33,396 bases of DNA from Gallionellaceae bacterium. GTDB taxonomy: Bacteria > Pseudomonadota > Gammaproteobacteria > Burkholderiales > Gallionellaceae. The DNA lies in NCBI GenBank assembly GCA_003151655.1, contig PLYB01000116.1, forward strand, positions 1 to 33,396, in the 5' to 3' direction. The stretch's first letter is position 1, and every line of letters begins with the position of its first letter. The translations under genes and the position numbers were made by a program. This document shows, piece after piece, positions 9,016 to 18,241 of this stretch. The notes beneath the pieces are model-generated. The model did not search any database. It was not told the origin of the DNA and saw only the letters and a list, made by a program, of their open reading frames with translations.

Positions 9016-9133
9016 GGATGATCGCAGTAAAGTAGCAAATTTTGAAGAATAGCTATTTAATTTCTGTTTTGCTTCCCATACTAATCCCCTCACAAGTGTC
9101 TAGCACCACCTAACCCATCAACTTCTAATTCCG

Positions 9134-9313
9134 CTAGTGTTCGATAAAATCCTCAGGCTTGGCAAGTTGCTTTGCTTCAACCGCAGAGCAATGTCTTGCG
9201 CCCAATGCGTCGTATTGTTCTTTCACCCAAACGTCACGCTCCTGCATTGATTTAAAGACATGCACTTTAACGTCGGCGCCGGCTTGAAATTGTTTTGCGT
9301 AGTAATTCTTCAT
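9134..9313 (-). CDS. 59-aa small ORF 'MKNYYAKQFQAGADVKVHVFKSMQERDVWVKEQYDALGARHCSAVEAKQLAKPEDFIEH'
   Basis: Read manually on the minus strand; protein-like composition; one residue below the track cutoff. Confidence 0.55.
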   Translation of the reverse strand: MKNYYAKQFQAGADVKVHVFKSMQERDVWVKEQYDALGARHCSAVEAKQLAKPEDFIEH

Positions 9314-9432
9314 ATCACTATTTTACTAACAATCTGAATAAATGCATCAGAGTTGAATTTGATCCGATTGCGTAATTGGCAGACCAAGCGTTACTTAAGT
9401 AACGGTGTAATGATGTAGGAAGTTGAAACAAT

Positions 9433-9460
9433 AAAAAAGCGGGGTCACCCCCGCTTTTTT
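9433..9460 (-). terminator. Rho-independent terminator downstream of the Lys/Ala-rich secreted protein
   Basis: aaaaaagcgggg-tca-cccccgctttttt GC stem with A/T tracts on both sides. Confidence 0.85.
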
Positions 9461-9473
9461 AATTACAGCAACA

Positions 9474-9686
9474 TTACTTCGCTGCTTCTTCTTTCTTAGC
9501 TTTCTTTGCTTTTTTAGCCTTCTTTGCTTTCTTAGCTGGCTTAGCTTCATCTTTCTTGGCTTCAGCCTTAGCAGCTGGAGCTGCTGCGGCAGCTGGAGCA
9601 GCTGGAGCCATAGCACCTTCAGCAGCAACAGCAGAGTAAGAAACAACTGCGAATATTGCAGCAATCAATGTGGACAATAGTTTCAT
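9474..9686 (-). CDS. Signal-peptide-bearing Ala/Lys/Pro-rich low-complexity protein
   Basis: 'MKLLSTLIAAIFAVVSYSAVAAEG' signal peptide, then (KKAKKAKKAKKAKK) repeats; SD aggaga; followed by a terminator. Confidence 0.8.
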   Translation of the reverse strand: MKLLSTLIAAIFAVVSYSAVAAEGAMAPAAPAAAAAPAAKAEAKKDEAKPAKKAKKAKKAKKAKKEEAAK

Positions 9687-9870
9687 GTTAAGTCTCCTAA
9701 AAAGTTACAAACGTTTATGACCTACTAGGTCTGTGGACTATAACGGGTAGAAAGTTGTTTAGTTGACAGGATGGTTAGACTACTGGAAATAAACTATTGC
9801 CAATGTAATTTGTGCGGCATAGTATGAATTCCACAAATATGTGGACAACATTTGTTTCATGTAGGTACTC

Positions 9871-9903
9871 AAAGCGCACATCCTTCAGCAAGATGTGCGC
9901 TTT
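9871..9903. terminator. Perfect 12-bp hairpin, possible terminator of the minus-strand SRPBCC gene
   Basis: AAAGCGCACATC-cttcagcaa-GATGTGCGCTTT. Confidence 0.55.
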
Positions 9904-9961
9904 GTCATTCTGAGAAGGAAGCAGGATGCGGCATGTTCCTTGCCACATCCAACCATACTGC

Positions 9962-10558
9962 TCATACCATTTTTTCAATATGCGCAGAGAGTTTCTCCAA
10001 ACTTTGTGCCCATCCTTGTCTCATGCCTACAAGAGCTTCAGCGGCTTCTGGTGTAGCTTTGAGCACGGTGACTTCCAAAGTGAGTTTGGTCTTTCCTCTA
10101 TACTCCTTAAGAGTAATGGTGTTGAGTGTTTCTAGTTGGGGTCTTCCATTTGCATCTTCAATCGCAATAGTGTTAAAGACAAGTCGCTCAAGAGCGTCAA
10201 CAGCCTGAAACTCGCCTTTCATTGGCATGACCTTGTTGTAAATAGAACCCTTCGGACCCTGCATATGCACTAGAATTTCCCCACCTGGTCGAGCATCCCA
10301 CTCGCATAGTGGGTTAGTAAAACCATATGGCCCCCACCATTTCTCGACGTGTTTCGCCTCCGTCCAAGCTTTCCATATAATTTTGCACGGCGCATCGAAA
10401 ACGTGGGTGATGATTAACTCTCTATTAGCCATTTCTGCAGAAGCTTTATTTTTTCTTCCGGCCGGTTTTACACCTTTAACCGAGGCTCTTGAAGAGATGA
10501 CTCCTGAGAAGCTTTTGCCTTCTCTTTTTACTGATTGATGTGATGATCTGAGGCTCAT
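9962..10558 (-). CDS. SRPBCC / AHSA1-like domain protein
   Basis: 'RELIITHVFDAPCKIIWKAWTEAKHVEKWWGPYGFTNPLCEWDARPGGE'; perfect SD 'ataggagg' upstream of ATG 10558. Confidence 0.9.
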   Translation of the reverse strand: MSLRSSHQSVKREGKSFSGVISSRASVKGVKPAGRKNKASAEMANRELIITHVFDAPCKIIWKAWTEAKHVEKWWGPYGFTNPLCEWDARPGGEILVHMQGPKGSIYNKVMPMKGEFQAVDALERLVFNTIAIEDANGRPQLETLNTITLKEYRGKTKLTLEVTVLKATPEAAEALVGMRQGWAQSLEKLSAHIEKMV

Positions 10559-10620
10559 GATAGCGACCTCCTATAGAGATTATTTCGGGGAATTGTGACG
10601 GTTACGCCGCCACATCAGAT

Positions 10621-10640
10621 CTTATTTAGAACTAAATAAG
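10621..10640. promoter_or_regulatory. Candidate operator palindrome CTTATTTAG-AA-CTAAATAAG
   Basis: Perfect 9-bp arms, 63 bp upstream of the SRPBCC start codon. Confidence 0.55.
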
Positions 10641-10759
10641 AAGAGGCTTAATTATAGTATAAGCACAGTAAATTAGTCAAGTATTGTGAGCCGATATTAC
10701 AAGCAAGAAACCCAGCGACATCTAAACTATCTGCTTCTCCAACTCGGGCCTGCGCGCCA

Positions 10760-12394
10760 TCAAAAACGCTGCAGATGTTCATAAGCCGCCAACGTCTTCA
10801 AGCGAGTATCTGTAATCGCCCCGCCAACGGTGAAATGATACATGCTTTGCAACGCCTGATTTTTGATGCCGAGCAAGCCATGCACTTCGTCATCAAAATA
10901 ACAGCCGATTCCGGTGCCGCGCACGTTCGCCGCTTCGGCTTCAAGATAGAGTACTTGTCCCAGCATGCCGGCCTCCCAAAATAGTTGTCGGTAAACCCAA
11001 GGACCTAGGGCCAGGTTGTTTTGATATTCGGCCAGCATGCCAAGGCTGAAAGCTCCATCTGCGGCGATATCCTGATGGCATGAAAGCGCGCGCGCAACGT
11101 TTTGTGCATTGGCGCTGAGCAGCCGGAACAGCGAGAAATGTTCTGGGCAGTATGGTACGGGCAGCCACTCGAATTCGGCGAATAATTCCGTGCGCAGCTT
11201 TGCTTCGACATGCTCGTTGCGCAGAAAAAGATAGATGCCTGGCGCAAGACCATCAATCCGATGGACGAACAGCACCAGATGAATCCGGGGTTCCCAATCT
11301 ATTGCGTCCCATGGCGCCACGCTGGCGCGGGGCAAGGTCATGTCCAGCATGCGATAGAACGCTGCGGCAGAAATCGATGTGCTACCGTCAAATTCCTGGG
11401 CACTGCGGCGTTGTTTGATGATTTCAACAGCGTTAAGTTTGCATGCACTGCTGAGTGGTGCAGGAAGGTTGGGGGTCGGCCAGTTTGTTTGGCGTGTGTG
11501 AGGTTTGTGGCAGGCATGAGTAACTTCGGCTATCAACGGCCATGGATGTGGTACGTGGGGGGACAGAACATTGGCTTGACCTTGCCAGCGGCCGTCCTGC
11601 GTTGCGGCCACCAGCGCAGATGCGTCAAATCCGGCTGTGCCAGCACCTGAGCGAGTTGTCGTTACTTGCAACATGAGGTCAGTGTTCTCCCGTTCCGCCG
11701 CGCCGAAATCAGTTTCCCGATCCACACCTAAAATCGCGCCGATATCCACATCTCCCCATTCGTTGAGCAAATGTACCTGCCAGCCCAGCATGGCGGCTGC
11801 ATAGCGCAGCGCGGCCATGGCATGGCCCACGTCATGCTGGCAATAGCGAAATGCACGTTCACCATATTTCCATGCTTCGCGCCAATGGATCGAGGAAAGC
11901 CCAATCAGAAATGATTCAGGCGGCAAAATGCGTGCTTTCTCGTGCGAAGACTGCGCGAATCTACAACGCTGTTCCAGTAAGTGGTCGCGGCTCACGTAGT
12001 GATACACGCCGTCGTGAATGCTGCTGCAATCTTGCACCACCAGATAAGCCTCAGTGGGGTGCAGATTGCCGCTGGATGGGTTGCAACGTAGCGCCCAGCG
12101 TGTGTTGTCATACTGTTTCCATGCGGAAAGACCGAAAGAATGCTCAAGCAGGGCTGCGATGTTTGATAAAGCTAACGCTTGCGCTGCGATCGCACCCGGC
12201 TGGTATAGCTCTGCATAGAGCGGTTGCGCTCCTGCGCCCAGCAAAGGTAGTTCCAACTGCGCACTCCCGGCAAAGGCACGGAATGGATCGGGCTGATTTT
12301 TCCAGTCCAATCCATCTGGCCCTGCTGCATAGTGTTGAAAATGGTGTTTGGTGCGCTGGTGGTAATCGAGGACGGTATCGAGTGAGGATTTCAT
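10760..12394 (-). CDS. SagB-type dehydrogenase / tandem nitroreductase-domain protein
   Basis: 'RCNPSSGNLHPTEAYLVVQ', 'HDVGHAMAALRYAAAMLGW', and a second nitroreductase-like half 'IIKQRRSAQEFDGSTSISAAAFYRMLD...VRGTGIGCYFDDEVHGLLGI'. Confidence 0.88.
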   Translation of the reverse strand: MKSSLDTVLDYHQRTKHHFQHYAAGPDGLDWKNQPDPFRAFAGSAQLELPLLGAGAQPLYAELYQPGAIAAQALALSNIAALLEHSFGLSAWKQYDNTRWALRCNPSSGNLHPTEAYLVVQDCSSIHDGVYHYVSRDHLLEQRCRFAQSSHEKARILPPESFLIGLSSIHWREAWKYGERAFRYCQHDVGHAMAALRYAAAMLGWQVHLLNEWGDVDIGAILGVDRETDFGAAERENTDLMLQVTTTRSGAGTAGFDASALVAATQDGRWQGQANVLSPHVPHPWPLIAEVTHACHKPHTRQTNWPTPNLPAPLSSACKLNAVEIIKQRRSAQEFDGSTSISAAAFYRMLDMTLPRASVAPWDAIDWEPRIHLVLFVHRIDGLAPGIYLFLRNEHVEAKLRTELFAEFEWLPVPYCPEHFSLFRLLSANAQNVARALSCHQDIAADGAFSLGMLAEYQNNLALGPWVYRQLFWEAGMLGQVLYLEAEAANVRGTGIGCYFDDEVHGLLGIKNQALQSMYHFTVGGAITDTRLKTLAAYEHLQRF

Positions 12395-12411
12395 GTTTTA
12401 TTGGGTTTCCG

Positions 12412-12660
12412 CTAACGCTTTGCGGAGCAGCTGGATTTATCGAGTTGTAAGCGCGCAAGCTTTTCGGCCCTCTCGATATTTATGGTCAGTGCTTTTTGCA
12501 CCAATGCGTAAAAATCAACCAAGTCCTGCTTTGGATAGTCATCCTGCACGCCACAGTCCTGAATGAATTCGGCAATCCAGCGTGAATCCAGTTCATCTTT
12601 ACCTGTCTCTTGCAAGTATTCCGTTGCGGCCATCTCGACATAATCAGTCAGTTTGCGCAT
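12412..12660 (-). CDS. Hypothetical 82-aa protein, probably co-transcribed with the SagB-type gene
   Basis: SD 'tggagggggg' before ATG; 17 bp upstream of the next ORF on the same strand. Confidence 0.65.
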   Translation of the reverse strand: MRKLTDYVEMAATEYLQETGKDELDSRWIAEFIQDCGVQDDYPKQDLVDFYALVQKALTINIERAEKLARLQLDKSSCSAKR

Positions 12661-12933
12661 CCCCCCTCCACTGATAAATATTTTGCAAGCCTGTTGGAAA
12701 ATTTCTTGAGTTAAGGATTCGAAGTGGCTAAATCAACCGGCATCTAGTCAACCGACAAGAGACAGTCGCGACGAGAATAAAATGCCGATAATGACTATTC
12801 TGCATTGTACGCAATGAAGATCTCATTCTACCCGCCGTAAGACTCATGTTGAAAGATACTTTAAGCAATAATTTTGATCGCATACGAGTTCGCGTTCAAC
12901 TATGAAAGGGACAATGACTCCTGATGTAGCACC

Positions 12934-13215
12934 TTACATGGTGTTCCATTTTGTACAGTAGCCATTAGGAGATATTTCATTGTCGCCCGGAATTACCTTA
13001 CACATGCCAAAATCCTGATCAGTCTTGCCGGGAATGAACTCTAGGCAACTGGTGCAGTTCATATCGTTCTTCGGTACATCTTGATATTTCAGGTCTGTAC
13101 GCACTTTTGAATTTGTGTTCGCCCTTGCTTGTCTTGAGTATGTAACAATCGGCATCAGAACTAATGCCAAACTGGCTGTCTTCAAGAATTGTCGGCGTTT
13201 TAAGTTTGTACTCAT
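12934..13215 (-). CDS. High-potential iron-sulfur protein (HiPIP) with Tat-like signal
   Basis: 'KRRQFLKTASLALVLMP' signal; HiPIP Cys spacing 'NCTSCLEFIPGKTDQDFGMCKVIPGDNEISPNGYCTKW'; SD gagga. Confidence 0.9.
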   Translation of the reverse strand: MSTNLKRRQFLKTASLALVLMPIVTYSRQARANTNSKVRTDLKYQDVPKNDMNCTSCLEFIPGKTDQDFGMCKVIPGDNEISPNGYCTKWNTM

Positions 13216-13261
13216 AGTCTCCTCATTGACAGCCTGACACTCGCCATGCTCACATTAATAA

Positions 13262-13453
13262 TTACTCATCTTCCGTGCGCCCCTCAATACTGACCACCTC
13301 GCCTTGGTTTGATTCAACGGAGATAATTATGGGTCTACAACAGACACTACAATCCTCGGTGTACTCTTGGCGCCTGACAGAACAGTCAATGAGTACCTCG
13401 ATTTGCTCGCCGCAATAAGGACATTGAAGAAATTCTGATTGCAGGTTTTGCAT
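13262..13453 (-). CDS. CPXCG-motif cysteine-rich small protein
   Basis: 'LQCPYCGEQIEVLIDCSVRRQEYTEDCSVCCRPIII'-type Zn-ribbon pattern. Confidence 0.85.
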   Translation of the reverse strand: MQNLQSEFLQCPYCGEQIEVLIDCSVRRQEYTEDCSVCCRPIIISVESNQGEVVSIEGRTEDE

Positions 13454-13551
13454 TGACTTCGCCTTAGAATTCTAAATGTTAGTGCCAAACGTGAGATGAC
13501 CTCATCTTTAATTGAACTCGGCTCTTATTGTTTGTGCTTTGTCATAGGTGT

Positions 13552-14169
13552 TTACATCGGTGGCTTCAAGCCATCTTTTCCGACTTGAATGTGCAATGCA
13601 ACCAGGTTGCCATCAGCCCCTTTCTTCGCCATGATAAAGACCTGCGCACCAGTAGCAAGCAGTGTTTTATCTGCGGGCTTGAAGGTTACAATGGGCACTC
13701 CCTCAGGAACGAAGATATTCTGGATGCCGCCCTTGTAACTTAATGTCAACTCCTTGCCGTTGTTGCTGGTTACAATTGCATCAACGTTGGCATTTGTCAT
13801 ACTTGAGCCGGGTTCAAGATCCCAGTCATAGTGACCTTCACCTGTACCACGTAAAGACTCAGGAAATATATGTACTTCCCGAGCCTGCAAAGGAGTTCCA
13901 GGCCCCGTCTGGAATGCAGTCACGCCAACGAAGCTTCCTTGCTTAATGTTGCTAAGACTTAATAGAGTGAGAACGTTGATTTTGGTTTCGTCGGTAACGT
14001 TCACTTTCAATTCTTTTCCTTCGCGCGTCATCACCTGTAACTCTTGGCCATCGCTATTTGTTATAGCGCCCCTTATTCGTATAGGAAGTTGCGTCTGCGC
14101 AAATAAATTCGGTATTCCGAATAAAATCGTGACCACTAAAAACCATGATTGAATTGTTCTCATAATCAT
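13552..14169 (-). CDS. Exported DUF5666-like protein of unknown function
   Basis: Signal peptide 'IQSWFLVVTILFGIPNLFAQ'; repeated OB-like 'IRGAITNSDGQELQVMTREGKELKVNVTDETKI' and 'VDAIVTSNNGKELTLSYKGG'. Confidence 0.7.
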   Translation of the reverse strand: MIMRTIQSWFLVVTILFGIPNLFAQTQLPIRIRGAITNSDGQELQVMTREGKELKVNVTDETKINVLTLLSLSNIKQGSFVGVTAFQTGPGTPLQAREVHIFPESLRGTGEGHYDWDLEPGSSMTNANVDAIVTSNNGKELTLSYKGGIQNIFVPEGVPIVTFKPADKTLLATGAQVFIMAKKGADGNLVALHIQVGKDGLKPPM

Positions 14170-14225
14170 CTCCCGAAGGTGATACTTATGTAGAGGGTGA
14201 AATATGCGTAGTTGTCTGAGCTTGG

Positions 14226-14582
14226 CTAATTCAATCTAAACTGCGCCATGATGTCCAATTTGTCCGAGATCTCTTTCTGCCTTTCGATACTTACCAGCGG
14301 TGTATTACTGGTGTTATGAATTTCATTAATAAAATCCGATTTCGATTGCAATGCGAGTTTGAGATCTTCCAGGCAATTTGAAAAAAGAATGTCTGCGTTT
14401 GGAGCTCCAGATTTTGAAAAGTCTACGCGATACCATGACCTATTTTCAATTTCATAGAACTCACCGGCAAGGTGATAACCGGATTTGTTATGAAAAATGC
14501 GAAGCCTGAGTTTGCGACCATTCATTGTGGATATGAAGATGTCGTGGAGCTGTTCGTGCCAAAGGTTAAGAATTACGTCCAT
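14226..14582 (-). CDS. Hypothetical protein, 118 aa
   Basis: Strong SD 'aaggagg' upstream of the ATG; protein-like composition. Confidence 0.6.
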   Translation of the reverse strand: MDVILNLWHEQLHDIFISTMNGRKLRLRIFHNKSGYHLAGEFYEIENRSWYRVDFSKSGAPNADILFSNCLEDLKLALQSKSDFINEIHNTSNTPLVSIERQKEISDKLDIMAQFRLN

Positions 14583-14926
14583 GTTTAAACCTCCTTCACC
14601 AATACGATGCCGAGCTGCGTTTGCTCCCCATATTTTCTAGAGCGTGCTACAAAGTTCGGACATTATGGCAGTGCGGATATTTTTAAAACATCAGCGCTTC
14701 CCTGTTTAAGCGTAACGAAAAATTAGAAATATCCCATCGGGGTTTGTCCTATGGCGTTGCCTAAGACATGGAATGGAATGGAATTTTACAGTTACGCCTG
14801 AACTGAAGTCGACTGAGAAGAGGTGTATCGCTCGCGTATCTATCAGGCCTGTTCTAAGAAGCAATACGAGACTTAGGTGTCCGTAAGCGTGCCACAGATA
14901 TCGAAGATAATATCTTTGATGATCAC

Positions 14927-15976
14927 TTAATATCTCCTCAGACATTCTTTTGCTTCGTTGATCAGGCGATGGCGATGTTCCGGATCGACCCAGCTATTTC
15001 GCGCAATACGCAATAAGTTAATCCCCATGTAGAATGGTGTTCTGCTGGTGATTGATTGAAAGGCGCTATCGCGGTTTGGAAAGTGGCAGGCATATTCCCA
15101 CAAGAAGTGACCGATGAACGGCTCGGCGGCATCTTTGTTGCCTGTTGCTCGCATGAAGAAATGCTTCAGCTCTCCGGCGATGCGGCCTGTGTCGAAAACA
15201 CGATCAGCGTATTGAGTTCTCTCCAGATCGAACGTGATTACTTTTAATCCTTCGCCGAACATAAAGTTTTCAGGGGTTGCGTCCCCGTGTACAAGCACTT
15301 TCTGATCCTCCCACATCCTCGGTTGATTTCTCCACTGGTCACGCAGCCAGTACAGTTCGTCTGCTTCAGCCCCTCCGATTGCCCTGATTTCACGCAATTT
15401 GCCTATCAGGCGATCCATATAATCGCAGACTTGGTGAAACTCGACTCCCTCGCCTACCGCCGTCCGGTTATGGAAGGTCGATAGGAAGTACGCGAGTGCG
15501 GTTAGTTTGTGGAAAAGTTTTCCATAGTAGCAATTCTGGATCGCCTCAAGTATTACTTCGCTGAGCAGCTCCCCCTCGCAACACTCAGTGACCAGAAGCG
15601 CATTCATGGAATGATTGCGCCCAAGCGGTCTGACGACATCGTGGGGATATCCCGTCAGCCCTGAATTTCGCATCATGCAAAGATTATTGAATTCACGCGT
15701 CAGGCGTGAGTTCGCTTTCACTGCGTCTTTCTTTCTTGATGAAAGAAAAAACTTGCCTATGACCTTTGTGCCGGTATCGCGATCTTCATACATGTACACA
15801 TCGTTTGAGGCATTGAGCTTAAAGACACGGTAAGTCGAATTACCAGAATAGCCGCTGATTTGCGGCAGAATGTCATGCTGAAGATAACCGTGCAGAGGGT
15901 CGTATTCCGATAGACGGCCTAAATAAGTTCCGTTCATTGTTGATTTTCCTGAGACACATCCTTGTAACATTTGCAC
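14927..15976 (-). CDS. APH-like phosphotransferase / kinase
   Basis: Catalytic motif 'LVHGDATPENFMF' and metal-binding 'VITFDLERTQYADRVFDTGRIAGELKHFF'. Confidence 0.85.
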   Translation of the reverse strand: MQMLQGCVSGKSTMNGTYLGRLSEYDPLHGYLQHDILPQISGYSGNSTYRVFKLNASNDVYMYEDRDTGTKVIGKFFLSSRKKDAVKANSRLTREFNNLCMMRNSGLTGYPHDVVRPLGRNHSMNALLVTECCEGELLSEVILEAIQNCYYGKLFHKLTALAYFLSTFHNRTAVGEGVEFHQVCDYMDRLIGKLREIRAIGGAEADELYWLRDQWRNQPRMWEDQKVLVHGDATPENFMFGEGLKVITFDLERTQYADRVFDTGRIAGELKHFFMRATGNKDAAEPFIGHFLWEYACHFPNRDSAFQSITSRTPFYMGINLLRIARNSWVDPEHRHRLINEAKECLRRY

Positions 15977-16207
15977 ATATTGATCGTCACAAAACAGTAT
16001 TACCGTTCGTCACCGCACACGTGGCACTTTTTGCTCGCCGCTGTTATAGGACAAACACTGATGCAATATTGCAGTATGGTCTTATCGCATATTAGGTAAA
16101 ACGCCTATGTTTTATTGTCACCGTATCGGCAAAATAACAACTCTGATTTTGAATCGAGAATCAATGCGGCTCAGACTGTTTAGGTTCTAATTACTTACGT
16201 GGTTACT

Positions 16208-16273
16208 GACTATTCTTTGTAAGCCACAAAATTGTATTCTGCACTTTTCAATAATCATATTTGAGGTGATGAA
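16208..16273 (+). promoter_or_regulatory. Leader homologous to 5177-5244 with truncated right hairpin arm
   Basis: gactattctttgtaagccacaaa--attgtattctgcacttttcaataatcatatttgaggtgatgaa aligns with the leader of the 5245 gene. Confidence 0.75.
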
Positions 16274-16456
16274 ATGGCATCCTCCCGCAAAAACTATGTA
16301 ATCCTGAGTGAAGTTCTTAGAAAAATTGATATCGACGAAAACTACGAGCCAACGGATCACGAGCATAAAGTAGTAGTTTCATTACTAGAACGAGAGGAAG
16401 AAGAATGTTCATCTAACCGCTCAAAAAGTCGGAATCCCTCAAATTCAGAGTGGTAA
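16274..16456 (+). CDS. Small conserved protein of unknown function, paralog of the ORF at 5245
   Basis: 'MASSRKNYVILSEVLRKIDIDENYEPTDHEHKVVVSLLERE' vs 'MASSRENYVILSEVLRKMEIDENFEPTDRELKVVVSLLERE'; same SD and leader. Confidence 0.75.
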   Translation: MASSRKNYVILSEVLRKIDIDENYEPTDHEHKVVVSLLEREEEECSSNRSKSRNPSNSEW

Positions 16457-17001
16457 TGACAATGAGTCTTTATCTCAACAGTGAACAACCATTAACCTAA
16501 CAAAAGATGAAATTCAGTCACTTGCTCATTACAAGAATTTAATAGAAAAACAGATATATCATGAAAAATATTTTGGACTACTTGAACAAAGCATGGTGAG
16601 TGCATCGACGCTGAAATTTCGGCAGGCACTGGCATTCCACTGGTACTTCTGCCCAGCATTTAACAGAGCTGATGGCAAGAGGGGTGATCATGACCTGCAA
16701 TGCTACTCGGTTTGAAGAAGGTAGGAAATCTGAGGTAATCATTAGCCGACTAGTCGGGCTTGGTCCAGTATTAAAGCCAGTGAAGAAAGCTAAGCCACAA
16801 TTGGAAATGTTGTAGTTCGAGTCGTCCATGCACTTCATGTTTGCAACAAGATCATCGCTAACGCCGTCAATTTTCGCGCCGAAAAACGAGGATTTGCTAC
16901 TGGTTACGAAACGGTGAACTGGAGTGCCAGCGAAGTGGAAGTTGACGCAACGCTGAACGCGTAACTCAAATTTCGACATTTAGGCTAAGGAGTAATGGGA
17001 A

Positions 17002-17181
17002 TTGAATATTATTAACAAAACAGTTGTTGAGCGATTTGCAAATGAGCTTTCAGTTGTTGCAGGAGATGTAATGACAGCACGCGGAGAAGTCACATTCTGC
17101 TGGGTGGAAAGAAGTGGCGAGCGAGTTACTAATTTTACTGATATCGATACCGCCATGGAATTAGCAACGGAAAAGTTGTGA
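17002..17181 (+). CDS. 59-aa small ORF with TTG start 'NIINKTVVERFANELSVVAGDVMTARGEVTFCWVERSGERVTNFTDIDTAMELATEKL'
   Basis: SD aaggag at 16987-16992, 9 nt before TTG; protein-like composition; absent from the track. Confidence 0.4.
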   Translation: MNIINKTVVERFANELSVVAGDVMTARGEVTFCWVERSGERVTNFTDIDTAMELATEKL

Positions 17182-17826
17182 TACAGCCCAAGCATATACC
17201 AATCAAATGGTATAGAACGGTCATTCTTTCGTCAATCGCCAAAAATCTTTAATGGTATCGGCTTGGTGAGCAACTATTCCGAACTACGCAAAGAAGTCGT
17301 TACTGTCAAATGTATGGTGTGGCAAGTGCGGGCATGAGGTCACGATCACTAGCCTTTCCTGCACGTAATTAATGTCCGTTCGTGGATTACTTTTGAACCA
17401 TTTTTGCAAAGGTACAAGCAACCCTTCGGCAAGAGGCTTGCTGTTCAGAACCGTCGATATTGATTTCAGCTTTATTGGCGGGTATTATTAAAATTCGGAG
17501 GGCAGCTCGATTGCTGCCTTAAAGTTTGTTCCGCTACCTATGTGGATTATACCGTTACAGTTCCTCATAACGATCTGTCGTATAAATTGGAAAGCGTGAT
17601 CCATGGGGAATGAGGGGTTCATGTTCGACCATATTCTCGTCCATTACTTCCTTTGAGGATGGTTCAGTCGAGTGGCGTTGTAATGCTTGTGGGACACTAA
17701 TGGGACGGAGGAAAATCTGAATTAATTCAGTCTCAATTCCCCATAGCTTTTTTAGTGGCAATAAAACAAGGAGTTCCCAGTGCCCAGCTTCGTCCATTAT
17801 GGTGCACCATATTTAGCATCAAGATC

Positions 17827-17859
17827 AATCGCTTAGCGTTAACGCGCTAGGCGATTTTT
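17827..17859 (+). terminator. Hairpin plus T-tract at the end of the integrase remnant
   Basis: aatcgcttagcgttaacgcgctaggcgattttt; nearly complementary arms followed by T run. Confidence 0.55.
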
Positions 17860-17988
17860 ATTTTCAACAAAGTCATTGCGGGACTCGCTTCCGCATACGC
17901 GGTTGGCGGCATCAAGCAGCTCTTCAAACTCGGGGGCAGAGTAGTGCGATGTAATGTCACCGTTCTTATGCCCAAGCAGGACTTTCCT
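17839..17988 (-). pseudogene. C-terminal remnant of a phage-type tyrosine recombinase/integrase
   Basis: Minus-strand frame reads 'IRKVLLGHKNGDITSHYSAPEFEELLDAANRVCGSESRNDFVENKNRLAR*'; the 'LGHKNGDITSHYSAPE' segment matches the integrase HxxR/H...Y-nucleophile region; in-frame stop just upstream, rest of gene absent. Confidence 0.8.
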
Positions 17989-18241
17989 TATACAGGAGAC
18001 TTAAAACCAATCCAGTCTGGTAGACTTATCCACAGTTGAGTAGTTAAATACTCAGCAAAACGTCTGGTCAAAATTCAACGCGCACAGGTAGTCTGTTTTA
18101 AACGCACCAACAATGCATAACGACTGGCTGAACCTAAACTAACAACGGACATTTCTGAACTGGCAAAAAGTAATTGGTAGAATTAAATAATTCCCGTTTA
18201 AAAAATGTATTGATTTCACAACGGTAAAGAATCGATACCCA

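Noticed and set aside
14706-14945. 79-aa minus ORF overlapping the phosphotransferase 3' end
   Set aside because: Overlaps the ATAGGACAAAC motif, no recognisable features; not confident it is coding.
16578-16979. 133-aa minus ORF
   Set aside because: No SD; antisense to protein-like plus-strand frames; Cys/Ser-rich composition.
17555-17797. 80-aa minus ORF
   Set aside because: No SD or motif; lies in the probable decayed-element region.
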